A stretch of 64,000 nt of DNA from Variovorax sp. IB41 (GCF_016405905.1 NZ_JAEFCB010000001.1:124001-188000), one strand, 5' to 3'; shown: positions 43,828 to 53,941, counted from the stretch's first letter. The notes: generated by a model not told the origin, from the letters alone. Program-made: numbers and translations.

Positions 43828-44319
43828 ATGACGTGGAGCATCGACGAATGGAACAGCAAGGCGTTCATGCAATGGGCCGGCTTGCGCGTGCTGAGCGCTT
43901 CTGACGGCGCGGCCACCCTCGAACTGGACGTGCGCGACCATCACCGCGGCGGCGGCGGCACGCGCGCCATCAACGGCGCGATCGTGGCCTACATGCACGA
44001 CGTGATCCAGGGCGTGGCGATCGGCTCGCTGCTGGAGGCCAACGTGCTTCGCATGGCCACGCTGCACCTGAACATCGAATACCCGAAGCTGCTGCTGTGC
44101 GACGACAAGGCGATCGCCACTGCCCGCGTGCTTCGCCTGGGCCGCACCATCGCCTTCTGCGACAGCGACTTCCGCGATGCCGCCGGCGACATCTGTTCGC
44201 GCAGCACCGGCACCTACCAGATCAAGCGCAGCCGCGCGAGCGATGCGCTGGCCATGCCGCCCCCTCATGCGGGAGGCCCCGTGCCGCCCGTCGCCTTCAC
44301 CACATCCACCGAGGACTGA
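43828..44319 (+). CDS. PaaI-family (hotdog-fold) thioesterase
   Basis: A 163-residue hotdog protein: FMQWAGLRVLSASDGAATLEL, HHRGGGGTRAINGAIVAYMHD, MATLHLNIEYPKLLL and GRTIAFCDSDFRDAAGDICSRSTGTYQI. These fit the thioesterase PaaI/YdiI group, which hydrolyses acyl-CoA or aryl-CoA and often protects the CoA pool when a pathway stalls. It is the first gene of the long plus-strand run and abuts the next gene, which starts right after its stop. Confidence 0.88.
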   Translation: MTWSIDEWNSKAFMQWAGLRVLSASDGAATLELDVRDHHRGGGGTRAINGAIVAYMHDVIQGVAIGSLLEANVLRMATLHLNIEYPKLLLCDDKAIATARVLRLGRTIAFCDSDFRDAAGDICSRSTGTYQIKRSRASDALAMPPPHAGGPVPPVAFTTSTED

Positions 44320-45417
44320 ATGAACGTCTATGTACTTGGGGTCGCGATGCACCCCGGCTCCGCATCGATCGACGACAAGCGGCTTGAAGAGATCGTGCAC
44401 GACACCGCGCGCGCGGCGCTCGACGATGCCGGCATCACCCGCGCCGATATCGATCACGTCACGCTCGGCGGCTGCGACGAACTCGACGGCCGCGGCATCA
44501 CCAGCATGCTCATGGCCGCGCCTGCCGGCGCCTACCTTCGCGACGAGATGCGCGTGACCGACTCGGGGCTGATGGCGCTGTGCATGGGCGCCTTGCGCGT
44601 GGCCACCGGGCGCTTCGACTGCGGCCTGGTCGTGAGCTGGAACCAGACCTCGATCGGCTCGGTGGAAGAAGTCACGCGCATGCGCGCCGAGCCCTTCACG
44701 CTGCGCCCCATGGGCCTGAACCGCGCCGTGACCGACGGGCTGTTCGCCCAGGCCGTGGCGCGCGGCACCGGCACCACCGAAGCCGAGGTCGATGCGCGTG
44801 TGCAGCGCCGCATGACCGCCGCCGAAAGCAACCCGCGCCGCGCCTCCAGCCGCGGGCGCCACACCGATGCCGGCCAGCCCTCGGGCTATGTCGCCTACCC
44901 GCTGTCGGGCCGCCAGCGCGCGCCCGTGACCGACGGCGCCGCGGCGCTGGTGCTGGTGTCCGAGCAATGGCTGGCCGCGCATCCACAGGCGCGCCCCATT
45001 GCGCGCATCGGCGGCGCGGCCTGGGGCGTGGACAGCTACCGCCTCGACGGCGAGCGGCTGGGCAGCCTGGCGGTCTACAAGAAGGCCTTTGCCGATGCGC
45101 TCGCACGGGCGGGCCTGGACAGCCTCGCCGAACTCGACGCGGTCGAACTCGAAGCGCAGGACGGCTGGTACGACGCCGCCTTCGACAAGGCCCTGTCGGC
45201 ACCGCCCCAGGTCGCGCTCAGTCCCTCGGGCGGCGCATGGGCGCAGAACCCCTATTTCTGCACCGGCCTCATCAACGCCGTCGAGGCGGTGCTGCAGGTG
45301 AGCGGCCGGGCCGGCGCGGTGCAGGTGAAGGACGCAAGGCGCGTTGCCGCCCACGGCACGCACGGTTTCGCACAACAGGGCCACGCGGTCGTCATCATGG
45401 AAAGGGCCGCGGCATGA
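44320..45417 (+). CDS. Thiolase-fold protein lacking the nucleophilic Cys (subunit 1)
   Basis: A 365-residue thiolase-superfamily protein, MNVYVLGVAMHPGSASIDDK onward. At the usual catalytic Cys position the sequence is VTDSGLMALCMGAL: the CxSGL motif reads TDSGL, so the Cys is Thr. The C-terminal Cys motif is also replaced (AAHGTHGFAQQGHAVVI). It therefore cannot be a normal thiolase. It may form a hetero-oligomer with the next gene product, with an aldolase or carrier role. The ATG follows directly on the thioesterase stop, and its own stop overlaps the next start (ATGA). Confidence 0.85.
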   Translation: MNVYVLGVAMHPGSASIDDKRLEEIVHDTARAALDDAGITRADIDHVTLGGCDELDGRGITSMLMAAPAGAYLRDEMRVTDSGLMALCMGALRVATGRFDCGLVVSWNQTSIGSVEEVTRMRAEPFTLRPMGLNRAVTDGLFAQAVARGTGTTEAEVDARVQRRMTAAESNPRRASSRGRHTDAGQPSGYVAYPLSGRQRAPVTDGAAALVLVSEQWLAAHPQARPIARIGGAAWGVDSYRLDGERLGSLAVYKKAFADALARAGLDSLAELDAVELEAQDGWYDAAFDKALSAPPQVALSPSGGAWAQNPYFCTGLINAVEAVLQVSGRAGAVQVKDARRVAAHGTHGFAQQGHAVVIMERAAA

Positions 45418-46640
45418 ACGGCGCACGGACAACCACACAGCGGCAGGAAGCGGTCGCCATCGTCGGCACCGGCCAGACACCGTTCCGCTCGCGCCACGAC
45501 GACAAGACCTACCCCGAGCTCGCACAGGACGCGGTCGTGCTCGCGCTCAAGGACGCGGGCATCGGGCCCGACGAGGTCGATGCGGTGGTGTTCTCGATGG
45601 CGCCGACCCAGTTCATGGGCGTGGCGGACGTGGAGAAATGGGCGGTCGACTACACCTGGGCCCGCGGCAAGCCGTTCCTGCGCATCCACACCGGGGGCGC
45701 CACCGGCGGCTCCGCGCTGCAGGCCGGCTGGTCGCACGTGGCCAGCGGCTACTACCGCACCGTGCTGGTGGTGGGCGCGGACCGCATCACCGAGACGCCC
45801 GACGCCCAGCATGTGCTGAACCTGATCTGGGACCAGTTCTACGAGCAGGACTTCGCGCTCAACACGGTCACCATGACCGCGCTCGCGGCGCAGCGCTACA
45901 TGCACCGCTACGGCACCACCGAGGAGCAGTTCGCACGCGTGGTGGTGCGCGGCCGCGGCAACGCCATGCGCAACCCCAACGCGCACCTCAAGGGCCACGT
46001 CACGGTGGACGACGTGCTCAATTCGCCGCGCGTGTCGTGGCCCTACAAGCTCTTTGACATCTGCCCGCGCTCGGCCGGCGCCGGCGCGGTCGTGCTCACC
46101 ACCGAAAGCGCGGCGCGCGAGCGGCGTGCGCGGCCGGCCTTCATCACGGGCATCGGCGGCATCGCCAACACCGTCTACATGGGCGACCGCATGACGCCCA
46201 AGGCCGACACCGACTTCGCCGACCAGGGAGAAATGGTGCTGGCCGCCCGGGAGTGCTATGCCCAGGCCGGCATCACCGACCCGATGGCGCAGATCGACGT
46301 GGCCGAGCTCTACGACCCGTTCAGCACCTTCCAGTTTCCGCAGCTCGAGTCGTTGGGCTTTTGCGCGCGCGGCACGGCGCAGAACCTCTCCGACGAAGGC
46401 GCCTTCGACATGGGCGGCCAGCTGGCGGTCAACCCCTCGGGCGGCACGCTGTGCACCAACCCGATCGGCGTGACGGGGCTGGTGCGCGTCATCGAAGCGG
46501 CCCGCCAGGTCATGGGCACCGCCGGCGACATGCAGGTGGCGAACGTGCACAACGCGCTGGCGACCGCCGCCGGCGGCTCCACCCAGTTCTTCACGACCAC
46601 GCTGATCAGCGACGAGCCGCGCACCGGCAACGCCGCCTGA
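45414..46640 (+). CDS. Thiolase-fold / SCP-x-type protein lacking the nucleophilic Cys (subunit 2)
   Basis: A 408-residue SCP-x-thiolase-like protein. The N-terminal start is AVAIVGTGQTPFRSRH. At the nucleophile position it reads HTGGATGGSALQAG, where true thiolases have CASGG, so the Cys is replaced by Gly/Ala. The C-terminal region VHNALATAAGGSTQFF lacks the usual Cys as well. Sterol side-chain retro-aldolases of the Ltp2 type share this loss and work together with a DUF35 partner, and a DUF35 gene follows at 46681. I infer a carbon-carbon lyase or carrier role. Confidence 0.85.
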   Translation: MNGARTTTQRQEAVAIVGTGQTPFRSRHDDKTYPELAQDAVVLALKDAGIGPDEVDAVVFSMAPTQFMGVADVEKWAVDYTWARGKPFLRIHTGGATGGSALQAGWSHVASGYYRTVLVVGADRITETPDAQHVLNLIWDQFYEQDFALNTVTMTALAAQRYMHRYGTTEEQFARVVVRGRGNAMRNPNAHLKGHVTVDDVLNSPRVSWPYKLFDICPRSAGAGAVVLTTESAARERRARPAFITGIGGIANTVYMGDRMTPKADTDFADQGEMVLAARECYAQAGITDPMAQIDVAELYDPFSTFQFPQLESLGFCARGTAQNLSDEGAFDMGGQLAVNPSGGTLCTNPIGVTGLVRVIEAARQVMGTAGDMQVANVHNALATAAGGSTQFFTTTLISDEPRTGNAA

Positions 46641-46680
46641 ACCCCTCCCTGTCTCGCCATCGCCCACCAGGAATCCCATC

Positions 46681-47166
46681 ATGAGCAAAGCCCCCAGCAG
46701 CACCCCCTCCTCCACGCCCGCCAGCCACGTCCTCGAGGGCGAATGGCATGTGCGCTACCGCTACCCGCTCGGCGAGGTGTCGGCGCGTTTCTTCGACGCG
46801 CTGCGCGAGCGCCGCATCATGGCCTCGGTGTGCAGCAAGTCGGGCCTGACCTACCTGCCGCCGCGCGCCTACTGCGAGCGCAGCTTCGAGCCCTGCGACG
46901 GCGTGGCCGAGGCCGGCCACGAAGGCACCATCGAGGCGGCAACCATCGTCACCGCCGCGTTCGAGAACCTGCCGCCACCGCCCTACGCCATCGCCTACGT
47001 GCGCCTGGACGGCGTGGACACCGCCATGGTCAACTTCGTGCACGGCCTGGACCTGTCCGACGTGCCGGCGGCGGCCGCCAAGCTCGCGCCGGGCGCGCGC
47101 GCCAGGGTGAAGTTCATCGATGCGCCGCAAGGCCGCATCACCGACTTCCACTACGAACTGGCCTGA
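46681..47166 (+). CDS. DUF35 OB-fold / zinc-ribbon acyl-CoA-associated protein
   Basis: A 161-residue protein of the ChsH2-type C-terminal (DUF35) family. It has a rubredoxin-like ribbon (about 45-75) and an OB fold (about 85-160, GTIEAATIVTAAFENLPPPPY, ARVKFID). Normal members have two CxxC pairs. Here the ribbon is C51-SKS-GLTYLPPRAY-C65 and C72, so the second Cys of the first pair is Ser and the second pair is C-x6-C. Such proteins bind acyl-CoA and partner with thiolase-like enzymes, which fits the gene just upstream. Confidence 0.87.
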   Translation: MSKAPSSTPSSTPASHVLEGEWHVRYRYPLGEVSARFFDALRERRIMASVCSKSGLTYLPPRAYCERSFEPCDGVAEAGHEGTIEAATIVTAAFENLPPPPYAIAYVRLDGVDTAMVNFVHGLDLSDVPAAAAKLAPGARARVKFIDAPQGRITDFHYELA

Positions 47167-47172
47167 GCCGCG

Positions 47173-48771
47173 ATGAGCACGTTGCGAACCCGGCTGCACG
47201 CGGGCAGCGCCGCCTTCGAGACCAACGCCGCGCACCAGGCGGCACTGGTGGGCGAGTTGCGCGAGCGCCACCGCACGGTGCTCGCCGGCGGCGGCGCGGC
47301 CATGGCGGCGCGCCACCACGCGCGCGACAAGATCCTGGTGCGCGACCGCATCGACCTGCTGGTCGACCCGCTGACCGCCTTTCTCGAACTCTCCCCGCTC
47401 GCGGCCTGGGGCCAGTACGGCAACGAGGTGCACTCGGCCGGCATCGTCACGGGCATCGGCGTGGTCTCGGGCACGCCCTGCATGATCATCGCCAACGATG
47501 CCACCGTGAAGGGCGGCTCCTTCTTCCACGAGACGGTGAAGAAGCATGTGCGCGCGCAGGAAATCGCCGAGGAAAACCGGCTGCCCGTGATCTACCTGGT
47601 CGACTGCGGCGGTGCCTACCTGCCCGAGCAGGACCGCGTGTTTCCCGACAAGGACCACTTCGGCAACACGTTCTACCGCCAGTGCCGCATGTCGGCCAGC
47701 GGCCTGGCGCAGATCTCGGCGGTGTTCGGCGGCTGCACGGCCGGCGGCGCCTACATCCCTGCGCTTTCCGACGAAGTCGTGATGGTGCGCGGCCAGGCCC
47801 GCATCCACCTGGGCGGCCCGCAGATCGTGAAGGCGGCCATCAACGAGATCGTGGACGGCGAGACGCTCGGCGGCGCCGAGATGCACGTGAAGGTCTCGGG
47901 CGTGGCCGACTACCTGGCCGACAACGAGGCGCAGGCCCTGCAGCGGGTGCGCGAGATCGTGCGCACGCTCAACCGCAGCCCGCGCCGCCACGGCGCGCTG
48001 CAGCCGCCGCGTGCGCCGCTGCACGACACCGCCGAACTCGCGGGCGTGCTGCCGGCCGACCCGAAGCTGCCTTACGACGTGCGCGAACTCATCGCGCGGC
48101 TGGTCGACGGCTCGCAGTTCCAGGAGTTCAAGCCCGACTTCGGCAGCACGCTGGTGTGCGGCTTCGCGCACTGGGGCGGGCATCCGGTGGGCATCCTGGC
48201 GAACAACGGCGTGCTGTTTTCCGAATCGGCGATCAAGGGCGCGCACTTCATCGAGCTGTGCAACCAGCGCAACGTGCCGATGCTGTTCCTGCAGAACATC
48301 ACCGGCTTCATGGTGGGCACCGAGGCCGAGCGCGGCGGCATCGCGCGCCACAGCGCCAAGCTGGTCTATGCGATGGCCACGGCGCGCGTGCCGCGACTCA
48401 CGGTGATCATCGGCGGCTCCTACGGCGCGGGCAACTACGGCATGTGCGGGCGCGGCTTTGCGCCGCGCTTCCTGTTCGCGTGGCCCAATTCGCGCATCGC
48501 GACCATGAGCCCCGACGTGGCCAGCACCGTGCTCACCGAGCTGCGGCGCAGCAGCAGCAAGGGCCATGCGAGCGAGGAAGACATCGCGCAGATCGACCGC
48601 CAGACGCGCGCCCAGTTCACCGAACAGAGCGACCCCTACTACGCCACCTCGCGCCTCTGGGACGACGGGATCATCGAGCCCGGGCAGACGCGCGAGGTCA
48701 TCGCGCTGTGCCTGGCGATCGTCGCGATCGAGCCACCGGTCGAAGGGCCGTCGCCGGTCTTCCGGATGTAG
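47173..48771 (+). CDS. Acyl-CoA carboxylase, carboxyltransferase (beta) subunit
   Basis: A 532-residue crotonase-superfamily carboxyltransferase close to the MCC/geranyl-CoA carboxylase group: ANDATVKGGSFFHETVKKH, YLVDCGGAYLPEQDRVFPD, GGCTAGGAYIPALSDE, RIHLGGPQIVKAAINEIV and IGGSYGAGNYGMCGR. The glycine pairs of both oxyanion holes are intact. With the alpha subunit encoded next it would carboxylate an unsaturated or short acyl-CoA at the cost of ATP and bicarbonate. The exact substrate (3-methylcrotonyl-, geranyl- or another) cannot be settled by eye. Confidence 0.93.
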   Translation: MSTLRTRLHAGSAAFETNAAHQAALVGELRERHRTVLAGGGAAMAARHHARDKILVRDRIDLLVDPLTAFLELSPLAAWGQYGNEVHSAGIVTGIGVVSGTPCMIIANDATVKGGSFFHETVKKHVRAQEIAEENRLPVIYLVDCGGAYLPEQDRVFPDKDHFGNTFYRQCRMSASGLAQISAVFGGCTAGGAYIPALSDEVVMVRGQARIHLGGPQIVKAAINEIVDGETLGGAEMHVKVSGVADYLADNEAQALQRVREIVRTLNRSPRRHGALQPPRAPLHDTAELAGVLPADPKLPYDVRELIARLVDGSQFQEFKPDFGSTLVCGFAHWGGHPVGILANNGVLFSESAIKGAHFIELCNQRNVPMLFLQNITGFMVGTEAERGGIARHSAKLVYAMATARVPRLTVIIGGSYGAGNYGMCGRGFAPRFLFAWPNSRIATMSPDVASTVLTELRRSSSKGHASEEDIAQIDRQTRAQFTEQSDPYYATSRLWDDGIIEPGQTREVIALCLAIVAIEPPVEGPSPVFRM

Positions 48772-48802
48772 CCCGTCCGCCCATCAAGAGAAAAAAAAGC
48801 CA

Positions 48803-50830
48803 ATGTTCGACGCCATCCTGATCGCCAACCGCGGCGAGATCGCCTGCCGCATCGCGCGCACCTGCCGACGCATGGGCATCGCCTCGGTCGCGGTGTATTC
48901 CGAAGCCGACCGCCATGCGCGCCACGTGAGCGAGTGCGACATCGCGGTGCCGATCGGCCCGGCCGAAGCCGCCGCCAGCTACCTCAATGCGCAGGCCATC
49001 GTCGATGCGGCGCTCCGGGCCGGCGCGCAGGCGGTGCATCCGGGCTACGGCTTCCTGTCCGAGAAGACGGTGCTGGCCGAGCTGTGTGCCGCCCACGGCA
49101 TCGAATGGATCGGTCCGCGGCCCGAGGTGATCCGCCAGATGGGCTCCAAGATCGAATCGAAGTTGCTCGCGCAGCGCGCCGACGTGCCGACCGTGCCCGG
49201 ATACCACGGCGAAGACCAGACGCCGGCGCACCTGCTCGCGCGCGCCGAGGCCATCGGCTGGCCTCTCCTCATCAAGGCCAGCGCGGGCGGCGGCGGGCGC
49301 GGCATGCGGCGCGTGGAGAACGGCGCGCAGTTCCTGGCGCTGCTCGACGAGGCGAAGAGCGAGGCGCTGCGCGCCTTCGGCGACGACCGCGTGCTGCTCG
49401 AGAAGCTCATCGCGCGCCCGCGCCACCTGGAGGTGCAGCTCATCGGCGACCGGCACGGCAACCTGCTGCACCTGTTCGAGCGCGAATGCTCGATCCAGCG
49501 CAACTACCAGAAAGTCATCGAGGAAGCGCCGGCCGCATGGCTCGCGCCTGAGACCCGCGACAGGCTGCATGCGCACGCGCTGCGGCTGGGCCGCGCGATC
49601 GGCTACGACTCTGCCGGCACGGTCGAGTTCGTGCTGGAGGACGGCACGCCCGAGCCCTACTTCCTGGAGATGAACACGCGGCTGCAGGTCGAGCACCCCG
49701 TGACCGAACTGGTCACCGGGCTGGACCTGGTGGAGCTGCAGATCCGCGTCGCGGCCGGCGAAGTGCTGCCGCTCGCGCAGCACGACATCGCCGTGCGCGG
49801 CCATGCGATCGAGGCGCGCGTGAACTGCGAAGACCCCGCCCACGGCTACCGCCCGCAGATTGGCACCATCACCGGTTACGAGGCGCCGGTGCGCGAAGGC
49901 CTGCGCATCGACAGCGGCGTGCAGCGCGGCAGCGAGATCACGCCGCACTACGACTCGATGATCGCCAAGGTGATCGGCTTCGGCGGCACGCGCGCGACCG
50001 CCACGCGGCGATTGGTCGAAGGGCTCGACGGTTTCCACGTGGACGGCGTCGGCACCAACCAGGCCTTCTTGCGCGACGTGGTCACGCATGCCCTCTTCCA
50101 GCAGCACGCGCTGACCACGCACTACCTCGCGGAGGCTTTTCCCGGCGGCTGGCGCCCGGCCCCCGCACTCGTGCATGAAGCGACGGCGGCTGCGCTGTTC
50201 AGCCGGCTTGCGCCGGCCCTGCGCGGTAGCCAGGCGAGCGGCGATCCGTGGGGCGCCGCAGGCGGCTTCCGCGTGGTGGGACGCGCGCCCGGCGCGGCCA
50301 GCACCTGGGTGGTCGAGGGACTGGGCGACGAGCCGGTGGAGGCTTCGCTCTCGCGCGAGGGCACGGCGTGGCGCCTGCGCTGCGGTGCCGGCGAGGCGAC
50401 TGCCCTGTCGCTGCAGCTGCAGCTGCAGGAGGCCGAGAACGGCCGCGCCGTCGATGTCACGCGCGATGGCCAGACCAGGCGCTTCGGCATCGATGCCGGC
50501 GCCGAAGCGCACGTCGTCATCGTCTCCCACGGCGGCCAGCGCTTCGAGCTGGCGCTGTCATCGCGCCTTGACTGGATGGCACGCCCGACAGGCGCCGCCG
50601 CCCAGGCGCAGGGCGCGGTGCGCGCCAACATGCCCGGCATGGTGACCGAGGTGCACGTCGCACCCGGCCAGCAGGTCAAGGCCGGCGACCTGGTGGCGGT
50701 GATGGATTCGATGAAGCTGCTCTACAGCTACGCCGCCGCGATCGACGGCCAGGTGATGGCCGTCGCCTGCAAGGTCGGCCAGACCGTCGCCAGCGGGCAG
50801 CTGCTGGTGGAGATCGCCGCGCCGGCCTGA
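48803..50830 (+). CDS. Acyl-CoA carboxylase, biotin carboxylase/carrier (alpha) subunit
   Basis: A 675-residue protein. The biotin carboxylase comes first: [23 protein letters not shown]-grasp [44 protein letters not shown] linker/BT region (about 450-595) follows, then the biotinyl domain at the C-terminus (about 600-675). Its acceptor motif is DSMKLL, with Ser where most proteins have Ala or Glu-Ala before Met-Lys. The preceding A-run (about 48791-48798) and a weak ribosome site are unusual. It forms a heteromeric carboxylase with the beta subunit upstream. Confidence 0.93.
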   Translation: MFDAILIANRGEIACRIARTCRRMGIASVAVYSEADRHARHVSECDIAVPIGPAEAAASYLNAQAIVDAALRAGAQAVHPGYGFLSEKTVLAELCAAHGIEWIGPRPEVIRQMGSKIESKLLAQRADVPTVPGYHGEDQTPAHLLARAEAIGWPLLIKASAGGGGRGMRRVENGAQFLALLDEAKSEALRAFGDDRVLLEKLIARPRHLEVQLIGDRHGNLLHLFERECSIQRNYQKVIEEAPAAWLAPETRDRLHAHALRLGRAIGYDSAGTVEFVLEDGTPEPYFLEMNTRLQVEHPVTELVTGLDLVELQIRVAAGEVLPLAQHDIAVRGHAIEARVNCEDPAHGYRPQIGTITGYEAPVREGLRIDSGVQRGSEITPHYDSMIAKVIGFGGTRATATRRLVEGLDGFHVDGVGTNQAFLRDVVTHALFQQHALTTHYLAEAFPGGWRPAPALVHEATAAALFSRLAPALRGSQASGDPWGAAGGFRVVGRAPGAASTWVVEGLGDEPVEASLSREGTAWRLRCGAGEATALSLQLQLQEAENGRAVDVTRDGQTRRFGIDAGAEAHVVIVSHGGQRFELALSSRLDWMARPTGAAAQAQGAVRANMPGMVTEVHVAPGQQVKAGDLVAVMDSMKLLYSYAAAIDGQVMAVACKVGQTVASGQLLVEIAAPA

Positions 50831-50865
50831 TCGGGCCGCGGCACGAACAACAAGGAGACAAGGCA

Positions 50866-51372
50866 ATGGCAGGTCTGTATTTCGAGGAATTCCGCGCGGG
50901 CATGGTGTTCGAGCATGCGTGGACGCGCACCGTCACCGAGGGAGACAACATGACCTTCTCGATGATGACGATGAACCCGCAGCCGCTTCACATCGACGCG
51001 CACCACGCGGCGCGCACCGAGTTCGGCCGGCCGCTGGTGAACAGCCTGTTCACGCTGGGCCTGATGATCGGCATCAGCGTGAACGACACCACGCTGGGCA
51101 CCACCATCGCCAACCTGGGCATGCGCGACGTGTCGTTCCCCAAGCCCGTGTTCCAGGGCGACACGCTGCGCGTGCGCACCGAGGTGGTCAGCCTGCGCGA
51201 GAGCCGGTCGCGGCCCGAGGCGGGCATCGTCGAGTTCCGGCACGTGGCGTCCAACCAGGACGGCGTGGAGGTGGCGATCTGCCTGCGCTCGGCCTTCATG
51301 CACCGGCGGCCGCGCCATGCGGCTGGCGTGGCTGGCGTGGCTGGCGTGGCTGATGCGGCCGGCGCGGCATGA
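50866..51372 (+). CDS. MaoC-family (R)-hydratase/dehydratase
   Basis: A 168-residue single hotdog MaoC domain: [41 protein letters not shown] with the catalytic D/N-x4-H (N-P-Q-P-L-H) step, [18 protein letters not shown] and [13 protein letters not shown]. It reversibly hydrates an enoyl-CoA. It overlaps the CoA ester lyase gene by ATGA. Coupled MaoC plus CitE-like pairs are known from itaconate and mesaconate/beta-methylmalyl-type pathways. AAGGAG precedes the ATG. The C-terminal tail has a short [10 protein letters not shown] repeat. Confidence 0.9.
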   Translation: MAGLYFEEFRAGMVFEHAWTRTVTEGDNMTFSMMTMNPQPLHIDAHHAARTEFGRPLVNSLFTLGLMIGISVNDTTLGTTIANLGMRDVSFPKPVFQGDTLRVRTEVVSLRESRSRPEAGIVEFRHVASNQDGVEVAICLRSAFMHRRPRHAAGVAGVAGVADAAGAA

Positions 51373-52259
51373 CGGCAACGACGCTGCGCAGCTGGCTGTT
51401 CGTTCCCGGCGACGACCCGCGCAAGATCGCGCGCGGCCTGGCCGGCGAGGCCGATGCGCTGATCTTCGACTGGGAAGACGCCGTGGCCGCGCCGCGCAAG
51501 GGCGAAGCGCGGCGCCTGACCTGCGAGGCCATTGCAGGCGCGGGCGAGACACCCGCGCAAGGCCATGGCCCGCAGCGCTGGGTGCGCATCAACGCGCTCG
51601 ACAGCGAGGCCGCTGCGGCCGACTTTGCCGCCCTCCCCGCCACCGGCATCGAAGGCATCGTCGTGCCCAAGGCCTGCGGCCCGCAGGACGCTCTGCGCAC
51701 CGCCGAACGGCTGGCGGCGCTGGAGCGCGGCCGGGCCGGTACGCCCGGCCGCCTGCGCATGGTGCTGGTGGCCACCGAAACGGCGGCATCGGTGCTGGCG
51801 CTGTCGGATTTCCGCGCGCCGGTGCCGCGGCTCGCCGGCCTGATGTGGGGCGGCGAGGATCTGTCGGCCGACCTGGGCGTGCGCCGCAACCGCGAAGCCG
51901 ATGGCAGCTACCGCCCGGTGTTCCGGCTCGCGCGCGACCTCACGCTGTTGGCCGCGGCCGCCACCGGCGCCACCGCGATCGACGCGGTGTTCACAGACGT
52001 GCGCGACCACGCGGCGCTGGAGGCCGAATGCCGCGAGGCGCGCACGATGGGCTTCACCGCCAAGGCGGCGATCCACCCCGGCCAGGTGCCGGCGATCCAT
52101 GCGGGGCTGCGGCCGGACGACGAGGAACTGGCCTGGGCGCGCCGGGTGCTCACCGCGCTGGCGGGCACCCGCAGCGGCGTGGCCATGCTGGACGGCCGCA
52201 TGATCGACGAGCCTCACCGGCGCCTGGCGCATCGGCTGCTGGCGCACGCCGCAGCCTGA
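51369..52259 (+). CDS. CoA ester lyase (CitE/HpcH-HpaI family)
   Basis: A 296-residue TIM-barrel lyase: [36 protein letters not shown] with the metal-binding Asp/Glu, [36 protein letters not shown] and IHPGQVPAI. Such enzymes cleave malyl-, citramalyl- or methylmalyl-CoA into a CoA ester and glyoxylate or pyruvate using Mg2+. It acts on what the MaoC partner makes, by inference. It is the last plus-strand gene of the cluster and is convergent with the synthetase. Confidence 0.9.
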   Translation: MTATTLRSWLFVPGDDPRKIARGLAGEADALIFDWEDAVAAPRKGEARRLTCEAIAGAGETPAQGHGPQRWVRINALDSEAAAADFAALPATGIEGIVVPKACGPQDALRTAERLAALERGRAGTPGRLRMVLVATETAASVLALSDFRAPVPRLAGLMWGGEDLSADLGVRRNREADGSYRPVFRLARDLTLLAAAATGATAIDAVFTDVRDHAALEAECREARTMGFTAKAAIHPGQVPAIHAGLRPDDEELAWARRVLTALAGTRSGVAMLDGRMIDEPHRRLAHRLLAHAAA

Positions 52260-52315
52260 AAGAAACGGCGTTGAAGCAGCGCTGAAGCAGCGCCACACCG
52301 GGCGCCGATTTCCTT

Positions 52316-53941
52316 TCAGCGCCGCACCTCGATCCCTTCGCGCTCGCGGTCCCACAGCGCTTCGCGGCGCGATTGCGCATCCTGCTTGAGCTTGTACTTC
52401 TCGATCTTCTCGCTCGCGGTCTTGGGCAGGGCGTGGATGAAATCGACGAAGCGCGGCACCATGTAATAGGCCATGTTGGCGCTGCAGAAGTGCACCACCT
52501 CCTCGTGCGTGAGCGCGCTGCCGGGGCGCAGCACCACGTAGACCATGACCTCGTCCTCGCCCAGCTCGGAGGCCACCGGCACGGCCGCCGCCTCGTACAC
52601 CTCGGGGTGGCGCGAGAGGATCAGCTCCACCTCGTAGGCGGAGATGTTCTCGCCGCGGCGGCGGATCGCCTCCTTCTTGCGGTCGACGAAGAACAGGTAG
52701 CCGTCGCCATCGAGGTAGCCGCGGTCGCCCGTGTGGAACCAGCCGCCGCGGCATTCGCGCGCGGTGACCTCGGGCATCTTGTAGTAGCCGAGCATCATCG
52801 CGCCCGGCTCGGTGGCATGCATGCAGATCTCGCCGACTTCGCCGGCCGGCAGCGGCTCGTCGTAGTCGTCCACGATGCGCAGCCGCACGTCGTCGCGCGG
52901 CTTGCCGGCGGAGCCGGCCTTGTCGTCGGGGTCCTCGGGCGTGAACAGCGTCATCGCGAAGTTCTCGGTCATCGCATAGACCGAGGTGATGCGCACGCCG
53001 TAGCGCTGCTGGAACTCGTCGTAGATGGCGGTGGGCACCGGCACCATCATGGCCTGGCGCACCCGGCTGCCCTGCTCCTCGGGCGTGGGCGGCAGCTTCC
53101 AGAGGATGTTGGTCATCGCGCTGAGCGAGTTGAACTGCGTGGCGCCATGGCGCGCGATGTCGGGCCAGAACTGGCTGGCCGAGAAACGCGGCGCCAGCGC
53201 CACCGCCGCGCCCGCGGCCAGCGCCGCGTAGCTGGAATACCAGAGCGCGTTGCCGTGGAAGAGCGGCAGGCACACATAAAGCACATCGTCGCGGGTGTAG
53301 CCGAAGTTGCCCGCCACCGAAATGCCGACGCCGTGCCCCTGCGAATGCGGGCTCATCACGCCCTTGGAGGGGCCGGTGGTGCCCGAGGTGTACATGATCA
53401 GGTGCATGTCGCTCGCGCGCACCGCGTCCAGCGGCAGTTGGGCATCGCTGCCGCGCGCGAGTTCGCCGATGTCGATCACCGGCCGGCCCCCGGCCTGCAC
53501 ATCGCCGGGCGATCCGCCCTGCAGGATCACGCCGCGCAGGCCCGGCAGCTCGTGCACGATGGAAGCCAGGCGCGGCGCGAATTCGGCGTCCACGGCGATC
53601 CAGGCCGAGTCCGACTGCTCGATGAAATAGCGCAGCAGCTCGCCCTTGGCGGCCGTGTTCACCGGCACCGCCACCGCGCCGATCTTGCCCAGGCCCCAGA
53701 GCAACCAGAGAAACGCCGGCCCGTTGGGCAGCAGCACCGCCACATGGTCGCCCTTGCGGATGCCCAGCGACTGCAGGCTGTGCGCGTAGCGGTTGGTCAT
53801 GCGCTCGAGCTCGGCGTAGCTGATGGCCTGGTCCTGCCAGCGCATCCAGGGGCGCTCGCCCTGCGCCTCGGCCTGGGTGGCCAGCATGCGGCCGATCGTC
53901 CGGTGCTCGATCGGGTAACGCGTCGATAGGGGGTTCTTCAT
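52316..53941 (-). CDS. Acyl-CoA synthetase (AMP-forming)
   Basis: A 541-residue ANL-superfamily ligase. It has the P-loop IMYTSGTTGPSKGVM, YAMTENFA in the A5 region, HTGDRGYLDGDGYLFFVDRKKEAIRRRGE at the hinge and KTASEKIEKYKL with the catalytic Lys. It activates a carboxylic acid with ATP and CoA, probably the imported substrate. The acid is unknown. It sits 49 bases after the livF-like gene, so it is likely the last gene of the minus-strand transport run. Confidence 0.92.
   Translation of the reverse strand: MKNPLSTRYPIEHRTIGRMLATQAEAQGERPWMRWQDQAISYAELERMTNRYAHSLQSLGIRKGDHVAVLLPNGPAFLWLLWGLGKIGAVAVPVNTAAKGELLRYFIEQSDSAWIAVDAEFAPRLASIVHELPGLRGVILQGGSPGDVQAGGRPVIDIGELARGSDAQLPLDAVRASDMHLIMYTSGTTGPSKGVMSPHSQGHGVGISVAGNFGYTRDDVLYVCLPLFHGNALWYSSYAALAAGAAVALAPRFSASQFWPDIARHGATQFNSLSAMTNILWKLPPTPEEQGSRVRQAMMVPVPTAIYDEFQQRYGVRITSVYAMTENFAMTLFTPEDPDDKAGSAGKPRDDVRLRIVDDYDEPLPAGEVGEICMHATEPGAMMLGYYKMPEVTARECRGGWFHTGDRGYLDGDGYLFFVDRKKEAIRRRGENISAYEVELILSRHPEVYEAAAVPVASELGEDEVMVYVVLRPGSALTHEEVVHFCSANMAYYMVPRFVDFIHALPKTASEKIEKYKLKQDAQSRREALWDREREGIEVRR

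Noticed and set aside
45252..48567. Long minus-strand frames opposite the thiolase and carboxylase genes
   Set aside because: The plus strand carries complete, coupled genes with recognised motifs. The minus frames have no motifs and arise from high third-position GC.
52272..52293. Tandem 11-base repeat TGAAGCAGCGC in the convergent gap
   Set aside because: Only two copies are present, with no link to a hairpin plus U-run or other feature, so it is probably incidental.
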